A stretch of DNA of 64,000 bases from Saccharibacillus qingshengii (GCF_013185195.1 NZ_JAAZWC010000001.1:285765-349764); one strand, 5' to 3'; counted from the first letter of the stretch, positions 43,558 through 52,368 are shown. Numbers and translations are program-made. The notes: generated from the letters alone by a model not told the origin.

Positions 43558-45449
43558 GCGGATTCGCTCCCCCAGTACCGTTCCAGAAAAGCACGGAAAG
43601 ACGCTGCGTCCGCCTTCGACATATTGCTCGCCATCTGTTCGACTTTTCTCGTCGTAGGCCGGTGAACCGCAACATAGACTCCATCGCGGAATTCGATAAT
43701 ATTTCGGGCTTCGAAGGTTCGCCCCGTCATCCGGCGGTAATAATTCAGATTCGCCTGCGCCAGCACGTTCAAGGCCGACGCCTCGTCTGCGCCGTTCGCA
43801 AGTCTGCGTCCCAGCTCCGCAAACCCTTCTTCGTCCGGATCGAGCACCAGGCATTCGGTTACCCGCTCGATATACCGGGTACCCTCGCGTTCTTTTTCCA
43901 GATGCACATCGAAGGCAATCACACTTGCCACCTGTTCTTCGGCGATCCGTTCATTTTGGAAAGTTCCCGTCTTAAGCAGCGAATTGCGCAGCGACCAGAT
44001 CAGGTCTTTCGTTGTTTTGGCATGGTGGCTGAACACCGTAAACTTGCTTGCGACCTGGGACATCTGGACTGCCCAAGCCGCTACCGGATCCGTGGCTACC
44101 TCGCCCAGAATATTGACCGTTCCGTCTGTTTTTTTCTGGAGATCCAGTCCTTCCTGACCGCTGATCTTGTCCGTTTCGCGAAAAGCCAGCGTGTTGCGTT
44201 CGGGATACAATCGGCGCAGATGCAGCTCGAACGCCAGCTCTTGAACCCGCAGGTTGAAGGTACCGTAGATACTTTTGACCATAGCCATCAACAGCGTTGT
44301 TTTGCCCGAACCCTGCTCTCCCGTTACGGCGGTTACCTGGGCACCTTTCATCAGGTAATCCAGCATCCGGATCGGCAGCTCGGCTCCGCTTACGCGTTCC
44401 GAAGCAAGCAAACGGTCCAGACTCAAATTGGGCAGATCGAACTTGCGGACGAAAAACGCCCAACTTTCGGAAAAAGGAGGCCGCACAACCACTACCCGGG
44501 ATCCGTCCTGCATCTCATTGACCATGTACGCTTTGGCTTCGGACAGCTGTCCGGGACTTCCGAACTTGTAAATGTTCTGACAGACCCGTTTGAGTTCCAG
44601 GTCGCTGCCAAAGCCGAGAAAAGCCAGACGGATCGATTTCCCCCGATAGAAGATCCAGACGCTGTCGCAGCCTCTGGGCCCTTTTTCGCGCATGGACTGC
44701 ATCAGCTCCACCTCATCCTCGATTTCCCGCATTTGCGAAGGCAGCCCGGAGACGCCGCCCGATACGCCGTCGATCGTCTGATCGCGCAGCTCGTCGATCG
44801 GCCCGAACCCTTTGTACTGCTGATAGATACGCTGGACTACGATCTGCAGTTTGTCGTCAAACGACAAGGACGGGGATTCCTGGGCGTACAGATCCCGAAC
44901 CTCTTCGGCAGTAATGATATACGACTCGGTTTCTCCGTTTTCGATCACGGATTTCAATTCGGCCAACCCGTACTTTTCGAACAGCACGCTCAAAGCCTGC
45001 ATCCCGTGTTCCCGCTTGTAGACATGCAGCAGAATATCGAACTTGTCCGGGTCGCTGAGGCGCCGCTCGTCTCCGAAAGGCAGTACCCGATCGATGGTCG
45101 TTTCGTTGACGGCGTCGCCCCGAAGCAGCAGATCGGCAATAAACGACTTCACGTAGGTTTTGTCCGCCAGGCTGCCGGAACTGCAGGCCTTGAGCGAGTT
45201 TTTGAGTTCGGCTACCACATTTCTTCTGCGTTCGAACTCTTCTTGGGACAAACCAAGATCAAGCAAATTGGCATTGACGAACGCATTGACAGCCGTTGTA
45301 ACGTACGCCTGAAGTCCTTCGACGGTGAACAGCTCTGCATTTTGCCCATACCGGTCTTCAGTCGAAGGGTTTTGGCGAAGGATCAGAAACAGCCACAACA
45401 AGACTCCGATCAGAATCCCGGCAATCAGGAGCAGATTTATCCAATCCAT
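43554..45449 (-). CDS. CpaF/TadA-type secretion ATPase with membrane anchor
   Basis: A 631-residue hexameric secretion ATPase. An N-terminal membrane helix (about 5-22, LLLIAGILIGVLLWLFLIL) precedes a linker domain and the P-loop core with Walker A GEQGSGKTT (about 373) and the VFSHHAKTT His-box. The usual GEVRG box is GEVAT, so the arginine finger position is altered. The membrane anchor is not typical of soluble CpaF. It should supply energy for assembly or secretion through the platform protein encoded next. Confidence 0.82.
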   Translation of the reverse strand: MDWINLLLIAGILIGVLLWLFLILRQNPSTEDRYGQNAELFTVEGLQAYVTTAVNAFVNANLLDLGLSQEEFERRRNVVAELKNSLKACSSGSLADKTYVKSFIADLLLRGDAVNETTIDRVLPFGDERRLSDPDKFDILLHVYKREHGMQALSVLFEKYGLAELKSVIENGETESYIITAEEVRDLYAQESPSLSFDDKLQIVVQRIYQQYKGFGPIDELRDQTIDGVSGGVSGLPSQMREIEDEVELMQSMREKGPRGCDSVWIFYRGKSIRLAFLGFGSDLELKRVCQNIYKFGSPGQLSEAKAYMVNEMQDGSRVVVVRPPFSESWAFFVRKFDLPNLSLDRLLASERVSGAELPIRMLDYLMKGAQVTAVTGEQGSGKTTLLMAMVKSIYGTFNLRVQELAFELHLRRLYPERNTLAFRETDKISGQEGLDLQKKTDGTVNILGEVATDPVAAWAVQMSQVASKFTVFSHHAKTTKDLIWSLRNSLLKTGTFQNERIAEEQVASVIAFDVHLEKEREGTRYIERVTECLVLDPDEEGFAELGRRLANGADEASALNVLAQANLNYYRRMTGRTFEARNIIEFRDGVYVAVHRPTTRKVEQMASNMSKADAASFRAFLERYWGSESA

Positions 45450-45452
45450 GCT

Positions 45453-46298
45453 TTACGACGCTCCTTTGGCGGCATTCACATGTTTCAATCTTGTGTTGAC
45501 GCCGATTTCTTCCAGCAGTTTCTCCGCCGTCCGGCGTACTTCCGTGATAAACGAGTAATTGTCGTGTCTGCGGTCAAGCGGGCGGCTTCGCGCAATAAAT
45601 CCTTTGATATCGCCGTCGTTGACCGCGTCACGGAAATCGGAATTGTAAGGCAGCGTCAATGTCGGTTCCCTGCGGCCGTATTTTCGCAAAATATTGGATG
45701 CTTTGTACTTCGAACGCGGATCGTACCCGGAGAACAGCAGCAGCTGCTTTTTGCCGTGAAGTTCGGCCGGCCAACCGCTGCGGTCGAAATAACGCTCCAG
45801 CATCCCCGCATTCTGGTTCAGACACACGACGACCAAGTCCGAGTCCGCAAGCGCCTGTGCGGCAGCCGGACTGTCGGTTCCCGAACGGATATCCAGCAAA
45901 ATACAGTCGTAATACCCCCGGGCCTGGGCATAGATGTTTCCGATCAGACCGCCGGCATTTTCAAACTGCAGCCGATTCATGCGCTCCGACCCGCTGAGCA
46001 GATCGAGACGGTCGCGTTCGATCAGCAGCGCGTTATTCTTGACCGTTTCCCGCTCCAGCTTCCCGCTGCGGGCCAGACGGACCAGCGCATCAAGTCCTGT
46101 TCCCGCCTCCGTAGACAGGTCGCGGCTGTATGTATTGATCGAGCGGGCAAACCCCCGCTCAAGCGTATTCTCTTCTCCCTGCGGCTGCGAAACCAGCGTG
46201 CGAATCTGATATTCGCTCCCAATCAATGACGCGACGGCGGCGACCGATGCGGTTACCCCCGCTCCATGTCCCACGCTCCAAAATGCGATTTGCCCCAT
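45453..46298 (-). CDS. CpaE/MinD-like P-loop protein, degenerate
   Basis: A 281-residue SIMIBI-class protein. The N-terminal loop reads GHGAGVTAS where MinD has KGGVGKT-type residues, so the catalytic lysine is missing. The strand YYDCILLDIRSG (about 155) and a later Walker B-like part resemble CpaE/FleN. It probably binds nucleotide poorly, if at all, and acts as a localiser or assembly factor. Start ATG at 46298 with GAGAGGAG. Confidence 0.72.
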   Translation of the reverse strand: MGQIAFWSVGHGAGVTASVAAVASLIGSEYQIRTLVSQPQGEENTLERGFARSINTYSRDLSTEAGTGLDALVRLARSGKLERETVKNNALLIERDRLDLLSGSERMNRLQFENAGGLIGNIYAQARGYYDCILLDIRSGTDSPAAAQALADSDLVVVCLNQNAGMLERYFDRSGWPAELHGKKQLLLFSGYDPRSKYKASNILRKYGRREPTLTLPYNSDFRDAVNDGDIKGFIARSRPLDRRHDNYSFITEVRRTAEKLLEEIGVNTRLKHVNAAKGAS

Positions 46299-46299
46299 C

Positions 46300-46971
46300 T
46301 CATTTGCTCCTCTCGGCTCTTTTCCAGAGCTTGCGCATTTCCTTTTGTTCTTTTTCCAGCAATACCGATGCAATCCCCTGTACGGCTTTTTTCATTTCCG
46401 GCGAGAGACCTTTGAGCTTCAATCTACCGGCATACTGATTGCCAATCTTCAGCGCCAAATCGCTTTCGTCGGGATAATAAACGAAGGACTCTTTCCAGTC
46501 GATCGGAAAAGGCTCAAACTGCTCGGAAAAGTAAGCTTCTCCCGGTTCGCTCGCTCCTTCGATCAGCACTTTGCGAAAAGCGCACAGCTCGGCGATCGGA
46601 CGATCCGCGAAAAAATGTTCCAGCAGCCTGACGCCCCGTCGGACAGACGTTTGTTCACATCCCGTGACCAGAAAACGGCAGGCCGACTCCGGAAGCTGCG
46701 GCAGCCGCCGCGGATCATCCGTATCATACAGAACCAGATCATAGTCCGTCCGTCTGCCGGGCTGTATGCCGTCCACAGGAATCCAGACTTCGAACCCGTC
46801 GTATTCCTGCGGCTCTCCGGGCATATCCAAAGCCGGAAAAGAAAACTCGTAATGTTGGTGCAGCGTATAATCGACGATCAGCACTTTGCGTCCCGCCTCC
46901 GCCGCCAGTTTCCCCAGATAAAAAAGCAGATCGCTTTTGTCGCAGTCTCCTATAAAAACAGCTTCGTTCAA
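46300..46971 (-). CDS. CpaE-like P-loop relative, degenerate
   Basis: A 223-residue protein that starts with a beta strand (AVFIGDCDKSDLLFYLGKL) at the P-loop position, without a functional GxxxxGK. Later strands (KVLIVDYTL, YDLVLYDTDD, CRFLVTGCE) follow a Rossmann-like ParA order. It starts with TTG after AGGAGG. It looks like a second, smaller degenerate partner of the CpaE-like protein. Its function is unknown. Confidence 0.62.
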   Translation of the reverse strand: MNEAVFIGDCDKSDLLFYLGKLAAEAGRKVLIVDYTLHQHYEFSFPALDMPGEPQEYDGFEVWIPVDGIQPGRRTDYDLVLYDTDDPRRLPQLPESACRFLVTGCEQTSVRRGVRLLEHFFADRPIAELCAFRKVLIEGASEPGEAYFSEQFEPFPIDWKESFVYYPDESDLALKIGNQYAGRLKLKGLSPEMKKAVQGIASVLLEKEQKEMRKLWKRAERSK

Positions 46972-46983
46972 TTCGATTCCTCC

Positions 46984-47958
46984 TCAGTTGCCCGCTTCGG
47001 CTTCCGCCGGACCCGGCTCAGCCGGTTCTTCCTGCGGAGCGGCGGGCGTTTGGCTGTCTGCGCCGCCGTCTGCAGAAGCCTGTTCATCCGGGATCAAAGC
47101 ATTGTCCTGAGTGCCCGGATTGATGACGGCGCCGTTGGCTTTGTTGTTGATGTACTTCTGGATCTCTTCGGGCGTAAGCAGGTCGAGTCCGGTTTCCAGT
47201 TTGTCGCGCATCCGGCGTTCGAGTTCGGTAACGGCCCGCTGAACAATATTCGGATCGTTTTCGATCAGATCAAGCACACGGGCGTTGGACGGATAGGTAA
47301 CGGCCGCTGCCTGTTGAAGCCCCGGCTCGACATAAGTGACCGCGTAGATCGAAGCATCGTTCAGATACGCATCGACAATAGCCGAAGACATCGTCAAAAT
47401 CTCGCGTTCGTTCATCCGTACCCACACGGTGCCGGATGCCAATTGTTCGGTGCGCTTTTTCGAAAGGACGATAAAATCTTCGCCGGTCGGAAACTTGACC
47501 CGCACATCGATAAATTCTCCCGTCTGCAGGCGGCTCGGCAGTTCGATCAGACGGAATTCCTGATTCCGCAAATCTTTGGGCGTGACTTCGCCTTCATACA
47601 GCATGGATTCGCTCACGGGCGTGTTGCGGGAAAGAGAAACTTTGGCGTAACGGCCGACCGCGTCTTCTTTGGCCGGCATATCGCTGGGCACTGTCGCTTT
47701 GACCACTTCGATTTCCGCAAGATCGTCGGATTCGATTTTTTCTCCCGCCCGAATATCGCGCTTGAGCGCAAAGACCGGGATTCGTTCGGCGTTCATCTCC
47801 TCGATCTGCCGTTCGTACACCACCTGCTCTCCTTCATACTTCTTCTCGATATGACGGACATACGGGATGACCGCCGCCGCCCCGATCAGCAGTGCCGCCG
47901 CGGCTCCCGCCACGCCGGCCAACAGACGCTGACGCTGGCGAAATTTGATTCTCGACAT
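46984..47958 (-). CDS. SAF-domain protein resembling CpaB
   Basis: A 324-residue protein with one N-terminal membrane helix (about 12-30), a SAF/CpaB domain (IPVFALKRDIRAGEKIESDDL, about 60-125) and an acidic, Ala/Pro-rich C-terminal tail. CpaB-type SAF proteins support the pilus channel on the outer side. A terminal Pro/Ala/Glu-rich tail would suit a cell-wall spacer. Position after the kinase gene. Confidence 0.75.
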   Translation of the reverse strand: MSRIKFRQRQRLLAGVAGAAAALLIGAAAVIPYVRHIEKKYEGEQVVYERQIEEMNAERIPVFALKRDIRAGEKIESDDLAEIEVVKATVPSDMPAKEDAVGRYAKVSLSRNTPVSESMLYEGEVTPKDLRNQEFRLIELPSRLQTGEFIDVRVKFPTGEDFIVLSKKRTEQLASGTVWVRMNEREILTMSSAIVDAYLNDASIYAVTYVEPGLQQAAAVTYPSNARVLDLIENDPNIVQRAVTELERRMRDKLETGLDLLTPEEIQKYINNKANGAVINPGTQDNALIPDEQASADGGADSQTPAAPQEEPAEPGPAEAEAGN

Positions 47959-48008
47959 GTTTCGTTTCTCCCTTCGTTTCCTGCACTTGAACGCGGTTCC
48001 CCGCCCTT

Positions 48009-49466
48009 TTACCTCGGCTTGCGCTTCAGCAGTGAACGCCGCTCGGCGCGTGTATACAGTGCACCCAGCATCGGCTCAAAAGCTTCCTTCGATTCGGCTC
48101 CTCCTCCGAACGGATCGGGCAGCGGAGGCAGCGAAAACACTTTTTTGTGTCCCAGTCTGCCGCGCATTTCCCGAACCGTTTCCGGCAGCGCATACGGCAG
48201 AAGATACGTCCACTTGGGGCGGAAGCGGAGACTTTCGCGATGGGCAAAAGCCGTCAGATCGCCGCTTCTCCACTCGCTGCCCGAACCGACGATCCAGGCA
48301 AAATCGGCACGCTGGAATTCTTCGAAATCCCGCTCCTCCCTGCACAGCCCCAGATCAAGCACAACATGGCGGTAACCTCTTCCCAAAATCCCCGCCAAGG
48401 TTTCTCGTTTGGCTGCCGGCCAATAATCGACCCCTTGAACCGTAAAGCTGGTTTTTCCTTTTAGCGGTTCGCCTATCCATTCTCCGGAAAGCCGTTCAAA
48501 AGCGCCGAAACGGCTGCCCAGTTCGACAACAGCGGTACGTCCGCCTTCTTTTGCCAGCGTATGTGCCGCCGCTATGGCCGTGTGCGTCGTGCCGCAGCCG
48601 GCAAAAGTCCCAAGCACCGCAATCGTCAAGGTTCCTCCTCCGCTTTTGGCAGAAGAAAGATGTTCGCTTTCGATCGGTGCGGGCCGCAGCCTCTTTTTTA
48701 CTTCCGATAGATTCGGATAGCGGTCTTCCCGGCGATAACTGAGCATTTTGCGGATTGCCGGAATCAGCGGCGGCGGAAGATCCGGCCGAAGTGCCCGCTG
48801 CGCTTCGGCCGTCCATTCGCTGAAACGCCCTCCGGTACCCAGATACAGCAGCAGTGCGCCAAGAGCGTATTGGTCGCTGGCAGGGTCGCTTTTTCCTTCA
48901 TACTGCTCGGGCGCCGCAAAGCCGATCGTTCCAAGCTTCACGGTATCCGCATTTTTGTCGGGACTCGCGCTGCGCGCAATCCCGAAATCGATCAGGCGGA
49001 CCGTTCCGTCCGGACCGATCATCACATTGCCGGGTTTCAGGTCGCGAAAAACGATCGGAGGACTCTGTCCGTGCAAATACTCCAACACTTCGCAAATCCT
49101 CAGGGCCAGATCCAGTATGAAAGGAACAGCCGGATACCCGCCCACCCGTTCCGCATAATCGCACAGATTCATGCCTTCGATATATTCCATCACAAGAAAT
49201 ACGCGGCCCTCTGCATCCGGAGGAAAAAAATCGGCGACCTGCGGCAGACTCGGATGGCGCAGACGGGTCAGCATACGCGCTTCATTTTCGATCCGTTCGT
49301 AATCCGCCGTATCGGCCATCGTTTCTTTGACCGCCCACCGTTTGCCCGGAAGCTTGGCATCGGAAGCCAGATAGACCTTGCCCATCCCTCCGCTTCCCAA
49401 TAGGCCTTCCACCCGATATCGTTCTCCTATGAGGGCGCCTCGTTCCAAATTTGACGGGTACGGCAT
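48009..49466 (-). CDS. Ser/Thr kinase fused to a MinD/CpaE-like domain
   Basis: A 485-residue protein that leads the Tad-like operon. Residues 16-262 are a Hanks-type kinase: G-loop LGSGGMGKV, Lys47, HRD replaced by FRD (FRDLKPGN, Asp142), DFG160-162, and a normal APE (APEQ). After a short linker, residues 280-485 form a CpaE-like domain with GTFAGCGTTHTA in the P-loop position, again lacking the lysine. There is no PASTA domain and no membrane helix. The start is the ATG at 49466 with GGTGGAG upstream. It probably phosphorylates partners of the machine; the substrate is unknown. Confidence 0.85.
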   Translation of the reverse strand: MPYPSNLERGALIGERYRVEGLLGSGGMGKVYLASDAKLPGKRWAVKETMADTADYERIENEARMLTRLRHPSLPQVADFFPPDAEGRVFLVMEYIEGMNLCDYAERVGGYPAVPFILDLALRICEVLEYLHGQSPPIVFRDLKPGNVMIGPDGTVRLIDFGIARSASPDKNADTVKLGTIGFAAPEQYEGKSDPASDQYALGALLLYLGTGGRFSEWTAEAQRALRPDLPPPLIPAIRKMLSYRREDRYPNLSEVKKRLRPAPIESEHLSSAKSGGGTLTIAVLGTFAGCGTTHTAIAAAHTLAKEGGRTAVVELGSRFGAFERLSGEWIGEPLKGKTSFTVQGVDYWPAAKRETLAGILGRGYRHVVLDLGLCREERDFEEFQRADFAWIVGSGSEWRSGDLTAFAHRESLRFRPKWTYLLPYALPETVREMRGRLGHKKVFSLPPLPDPFGGGAESKEAFEPMLGALYTRAERRSLLKRKPR

Positions 49467-49489
49467 GAAGAACTCCACCCCTTTCCGGA

Positions 49490-49551
49490 CAAAAAAAGAA
49501 AGCACCCCTCGCGAACCGGGTCCGAAGACCGAGTTCATGAGGGATGCTTTC
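49490..49551 (-). terminator. Terminator upstream of the kinase gene
   Basis: A long imperfect stem: GAAAGCACCCCTC (49498-49510) with GAGGGATGCTTTC (49539-49551), then GAAC/GTTC and GGTC/GACC inside. On the minus strand it ends in seven T's. It should stop transcripts from the methyltransferase gene. Confidence 0.7.
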
Positions 49552-49622
49552 CCTGTATTGTCGCTTTTATGATTTTGAGGTCATTATAAACCTATTGCTT
49601 GCTAAGTGTAAAGATCTATTTC

Positions 49623-50699
49623 TCAATACTTGATCATGTAAAGCGTGATTTCTTCCCGGTTGTGGAACAGCTGTTTGGCACCCTGCAGCTGCAGACGCGA
49701 CTCTTCAAACGAAGCAATGACTTCCTTGATCAGCGCCATCGGCTTTTTGTGCATCAATTTGATCGTTACAACAGCTGTCCCCCCCGGCGTGAGCGCATGC
49801 AGCAGCCCGGTCACCAGCTGTACCATCAGCTTGGGGCTCCAACTCATGTCGCATACCAGCAGATCGAACTCGTTTTCCCGGAATTTCATTTCGGCCGCAT
49901 TCTTGCGGATATAAGTCAAATTCGGCATTTTGAGCAGCGACGGATGCAGTTTGGCCGGATCGACCGCCGTGACTTTCAGTCCCCGTTCAAGCAGCAGCGA
50001 CGTCCATCCGCCCGGTGCCGCTCCGATATCGACCGCACTGCGGTAAGCCGACAGATCCAGACCGAACTCGCGCTCGGCTTCCAGCAGCTTGAACTTGGCA
50101 CGGGACAGCTGTCCTTCTTCCCGGCGAAAACGAACCGCTCCGCCGCTCCAGTCCGACAAATTGTCTTCGGGACGCGATACGCCGGCATATACGGCTCCTG
50201 CAGTCACATAGACCGACACGATCCAATCGGCACCCGCCGAGACGAACTCGGCTTCCGTTGCGCGCAGAAGCTCTTCCAGCCATTCTTTGAGCTTCGGAGC
50301 GCTTTCGCCTCCGGCATCCTCGCTTTTGCGAACCTGAAGCGCCGCTTTGATTCCCGCTCCGATCAATCCGCTGCCCGCTACGAACGCAGCCGCTTCGCTC
50401 AGCAGCTCGCCGATATTATCGCCTTGACGCTCGAATTGGACAGGCTGGATATGGCGCAGGAAAATGGGACGGCTGTCCGTAATCTGCCGCACCGCGTCTT
50501 CCGTCCCCGTATTCAACCGGACCAGTAGTACTTCGCGATCGCTCAGCACACTGCTTTTGACCGATCCGAACAACCGGCGAAGTTCTTCCTGGGCGTAAGC
50601 GGCGAAATCACGGTTGGCGGTACAAATAAAGAGACTTTCTTCCTGGACCGTTTCCGCCAAATCGGCCTGCTCTACGTTTTCTTTTTCATGCTCACTCAA
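49623..50699 (-). CDS. RlmM/FtsJ-like rRNA methyltransferase
   Basis: A 358-residue protein with an N-terminal THUMP-like region (about 20-190) and an FtsJ/RrmJ-type methyltransferase (about 205-358). The SAM motif is VDIGAAPGGWTS (about 220), followed by VCDMSWSPKLM (catalytic Asp) and TVVIKLM with the catalytic Lys position. Such proteins 2'-O-methylate 23S rRNA cytidine 2498 in Gammaproteobacteria; the target here is inferred. It does not share a promoter with the kinase operon. Confidence 0.82.
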   Translation of the reverse strand: MSEHEKENVEQADLAETVQEESLFICTANRDFAAYAQEELRRLFGSVKSSVLSDREVLLVRLNTGTEDAVRQITDSRPIFLRHIQPVQFERQGDNIGELLSEAAAFVAGSGLIGAGIKAALQVRKSEDAGGESAPKLKEWLEELLRATEAEFVSAGADWIVSVYVTAGAVYAGVSRPEDNLSDWSGGAVRFRREEGQLSRAKFKLLEAEREFGLDLSAYRSAVDIGAAPGGWTSLLLERGLKVTAVDPAKLHPSLLKMPNLTYIRKNAAEMKFRENEFDLLVCDMSWSPKLMVQLVTGLLHALTPGGTAVVTIKLMHKKPMALIKEVIASFEESRLQLQGAKQLFHNREEITLYMIKY

Positions 50700-50821
50700 A
50701 ATACGTTACCCTCCACAGAGTCCGGGCGGCAGGGTCCGTTGACCGGAACCCCCCGCCTGCCGCGTCTCTTCTTGTTCGTTCCTGTTTCTTTCATTTGGCG
50801 CACGGCCGGTCCGATTTGCGA

Positions 50822-51130
50822 TTACCCGATAAAATCGAGCAGATGCGGAACCGACTGCATCGCATAGACCGTTCTGGGCTCGCCGCGTCTGCCCGGCTCG
50901 AATACGCTCAGCGAAGGCGTACTGCTGATCCGGTACTTTTGAATAAATGCGGGCGCAAAGTTAAGATCCAGCGCATACACGTCGATTTCCGGATCCATCT
51001 GTTCGACCACTTCAAGCATACGGCGGGCGACGCGGCATGTTCCGCAAAAAGGGGTATGTCCGAAAACGATAATTTGACGTTCTCCGGCTTCAATCCAGCG
51101 CAGCAGTTCCTTTTCCGTCGATTCTCTCAC
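50822..51130 (-). CDS. Thioredoxin-like protein with CGTC
   Basis: A 102-residue thioredoxin fold. It has FGHTPFCGTCRVARRML with the redox motif CGTC (about 29-32) and ISSTPSL with the cis-proline. It overlaps the previous gene's stop by 4 bases, so it is translationally linked with the receiver-domain protein gene. It should reduce disulfides in the cytoplasm. Confidence 0.85.
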   Translation of the reverse strand: MRESTEKELLRWIEAGERQIIVFGHTPFCGTCRVARRMLEVVEQMDPEIDVYALDLNFAPAFIQKYRISSTPSLSVFEPGRRGEPRTVYAMQSVPHLLDFIG

Positions 51131-51495
51131 GGGCGCGATTGTTCGTCCGCCGTACGTTTGCGGACCTCGCTGGACATCGGACCGCGATGCAGCACGACGT
51201 GGTCCGGTTTGCCCGCATACAGAATTTCGTACATGCTGCGCCGGCCGTACTCACTGGATGTATGCAAATAAATTTCTTGAGGGAAGGTGCCGTTCGCTAC
51301 GATTCTCGCCGCAACTTCGCTTCCGCTCGGTTCACCCGGTCCCATCTCATGATCCAGCGACAAAATGCCGACTTCGCATTCCTGCAGCAGGGTCAGGCAT
51401 TCTTCGCCGGTACGGGCCAAAGCAAAGCCGTCGGGACAAGGACGCCAATCGTCCATGTAGAGATGGATTTTCGGTTTGTTTTCCGTGTTCGTCAC
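51127..51495 (-). CDS. Cyclic-phosphate-processing receiver-domain protein
   Basis: A 122-residue single-domain protein. DDWRPCPDGFALA (about 15-27) and LSLDHEMGPGE with the conserved His near residue 49 match the receiver-like family thought to process cyclic nucleotide or RNA 2',3'-cyclic phosphate ends. No DNA-binding or kinase domain is attached. Function and targets are unknown. The pairing with a thioredoxin-like gene is unusual. Confidence 0.75.
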   Translation of the reverse strand: MTNTENKPKIHLYMDDWRPCPDGFALARTGEECLTLLQECEVGILSLDHEMGPGEPSGSEVAARIVANGTFPQEIYLHTSSEYGRRSMYEILYAGKPDHVVLHRGPMSSEVRKRTADEQSRP

Positions 51496-51522
51496 CTTTT
51501 CACTCCTCTCGAAGGCCTCCGG

Positions 51523-52350
51523 TCAAGAAAAAACGGGCGTCTGCTCATACTGACATTGTGGACAATAGAAAGCTTTTTTGCCCGCTACATCCATCTTCTG
51601 CACCAACGATCCGCCTTCGGTACAGGGTTCGCCTTCGCGTTCGTAGACTCGGCACTGCGACAGGTATCCGCCGGTTATCGTGTCTTCCGCACTCAGCGGA
51701 GTCGCGATACAGCCGCCCGAATCGATCGCGGCTTCCAGCACTTCTTCAAGCGCTTCGTACAACCGTGCGGCGCTTTCGCCGTTCAGATCCTGTACTTTCA
51801 CGGAAGGCAGAAGCCCGGCCGCAAAAGCAATCTCGTCCGCATAACGCGGTCCGATGCCCGAGAGGAGCTTTTGCCCGGTCAGAATACTGCGCAGCGCACC
51901 GCGGCGTTTTTTGAGTTGGGTCAAGAAATATTCAGGCGTGGCTTGACGCGAAAAAGGATCGGGACCCAGCGTCTTCAAAACGTCGTCGAGTCCGCGTACC
52001 GTGAGCAGACGCAGTACGCTGCCTTTGCCCGCGACATACAGCGTCCGTTCGCCGAAACCGATCTCGGCCTGCGAGGCAAACGGAGGCTCTTCTCCGGCTT
52101 CGCCGCAGTATAAAGCTCCGTCTTTGGCCAGAGCAATCAGAAGGCGATGTCCGTTGTCGAGATGGAAAATAAGAAAAGTCCCGCGGCGTTCCAAAAAGAG
52201 CAGACTTCTTCCTTTCAGTGCAGCGGCAAACTCTTCCGGTACGACATCTGTACTGCTGGCATGATGCAGATGGACGTGTTCGATCGGGCGATCCAGTATC
52301 CATTGTCCAAGCTGTCTGCGATAATGTTCGATTTCCGGCAGTTCCGGCAT
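51523..52350 (-). CDS. Fpg/Nei family DNA glycosylase
   Basis: A 275-residue DNA repair enzyme. It begins MPELPEIEHY, with the catalytic N-terminal Pro2 and Glu3 and the family's Glu6. The helix-two-turn-helix is near 150-210, and a zinc finger (CRVYEREGEPC...FYCPQCQ) ends the chain. It removes oxidised bases and cuts the strand. It could be either MutM or Nei; the sequence alone does not decide. Confidence 0.9.
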   Translation of the reverse strand: MPELPEIEHYRRQLGQWILDRPIEHVHLHHASSTDVVPEEFAAALKGRSLLFLERRGTFLIFHLDNGHRLLIALAKDGALYCGEAGEEPPFASQAEIGFGERTLYVAGKGSVLRLLTVRGLDDVLKTLGPDPFSRQATPEYFLTQLKKRRGALRSILTGQKLLSGIGPRYADEIAFAAGLLPSVKVQDLNGESAARLYEALEEVLEAAIDSGGCIATPLSAEDTITGGYLSQCRVYEREGEPCTEGGSLVQKMDVAGKKAFYCPQCQYEQTPVFS

Positions 52351-52368
52351 AGCGCATCGTTCCTTTCT

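Noticed and set aside
43395-46229. A 944-codon open frame antisense to the Tad-like ATPase and CpaE genes
   Set aside because: The opposite strand encodes proteins with clear motifs, so this is a shadow of their codon bias.
49490-49551. A riboswitch in front of the kinase gene
   Set aside because: The structure is a simple stem ending in seven T's and fits a terminator of the preceding gene; no aptamer motif is visible.
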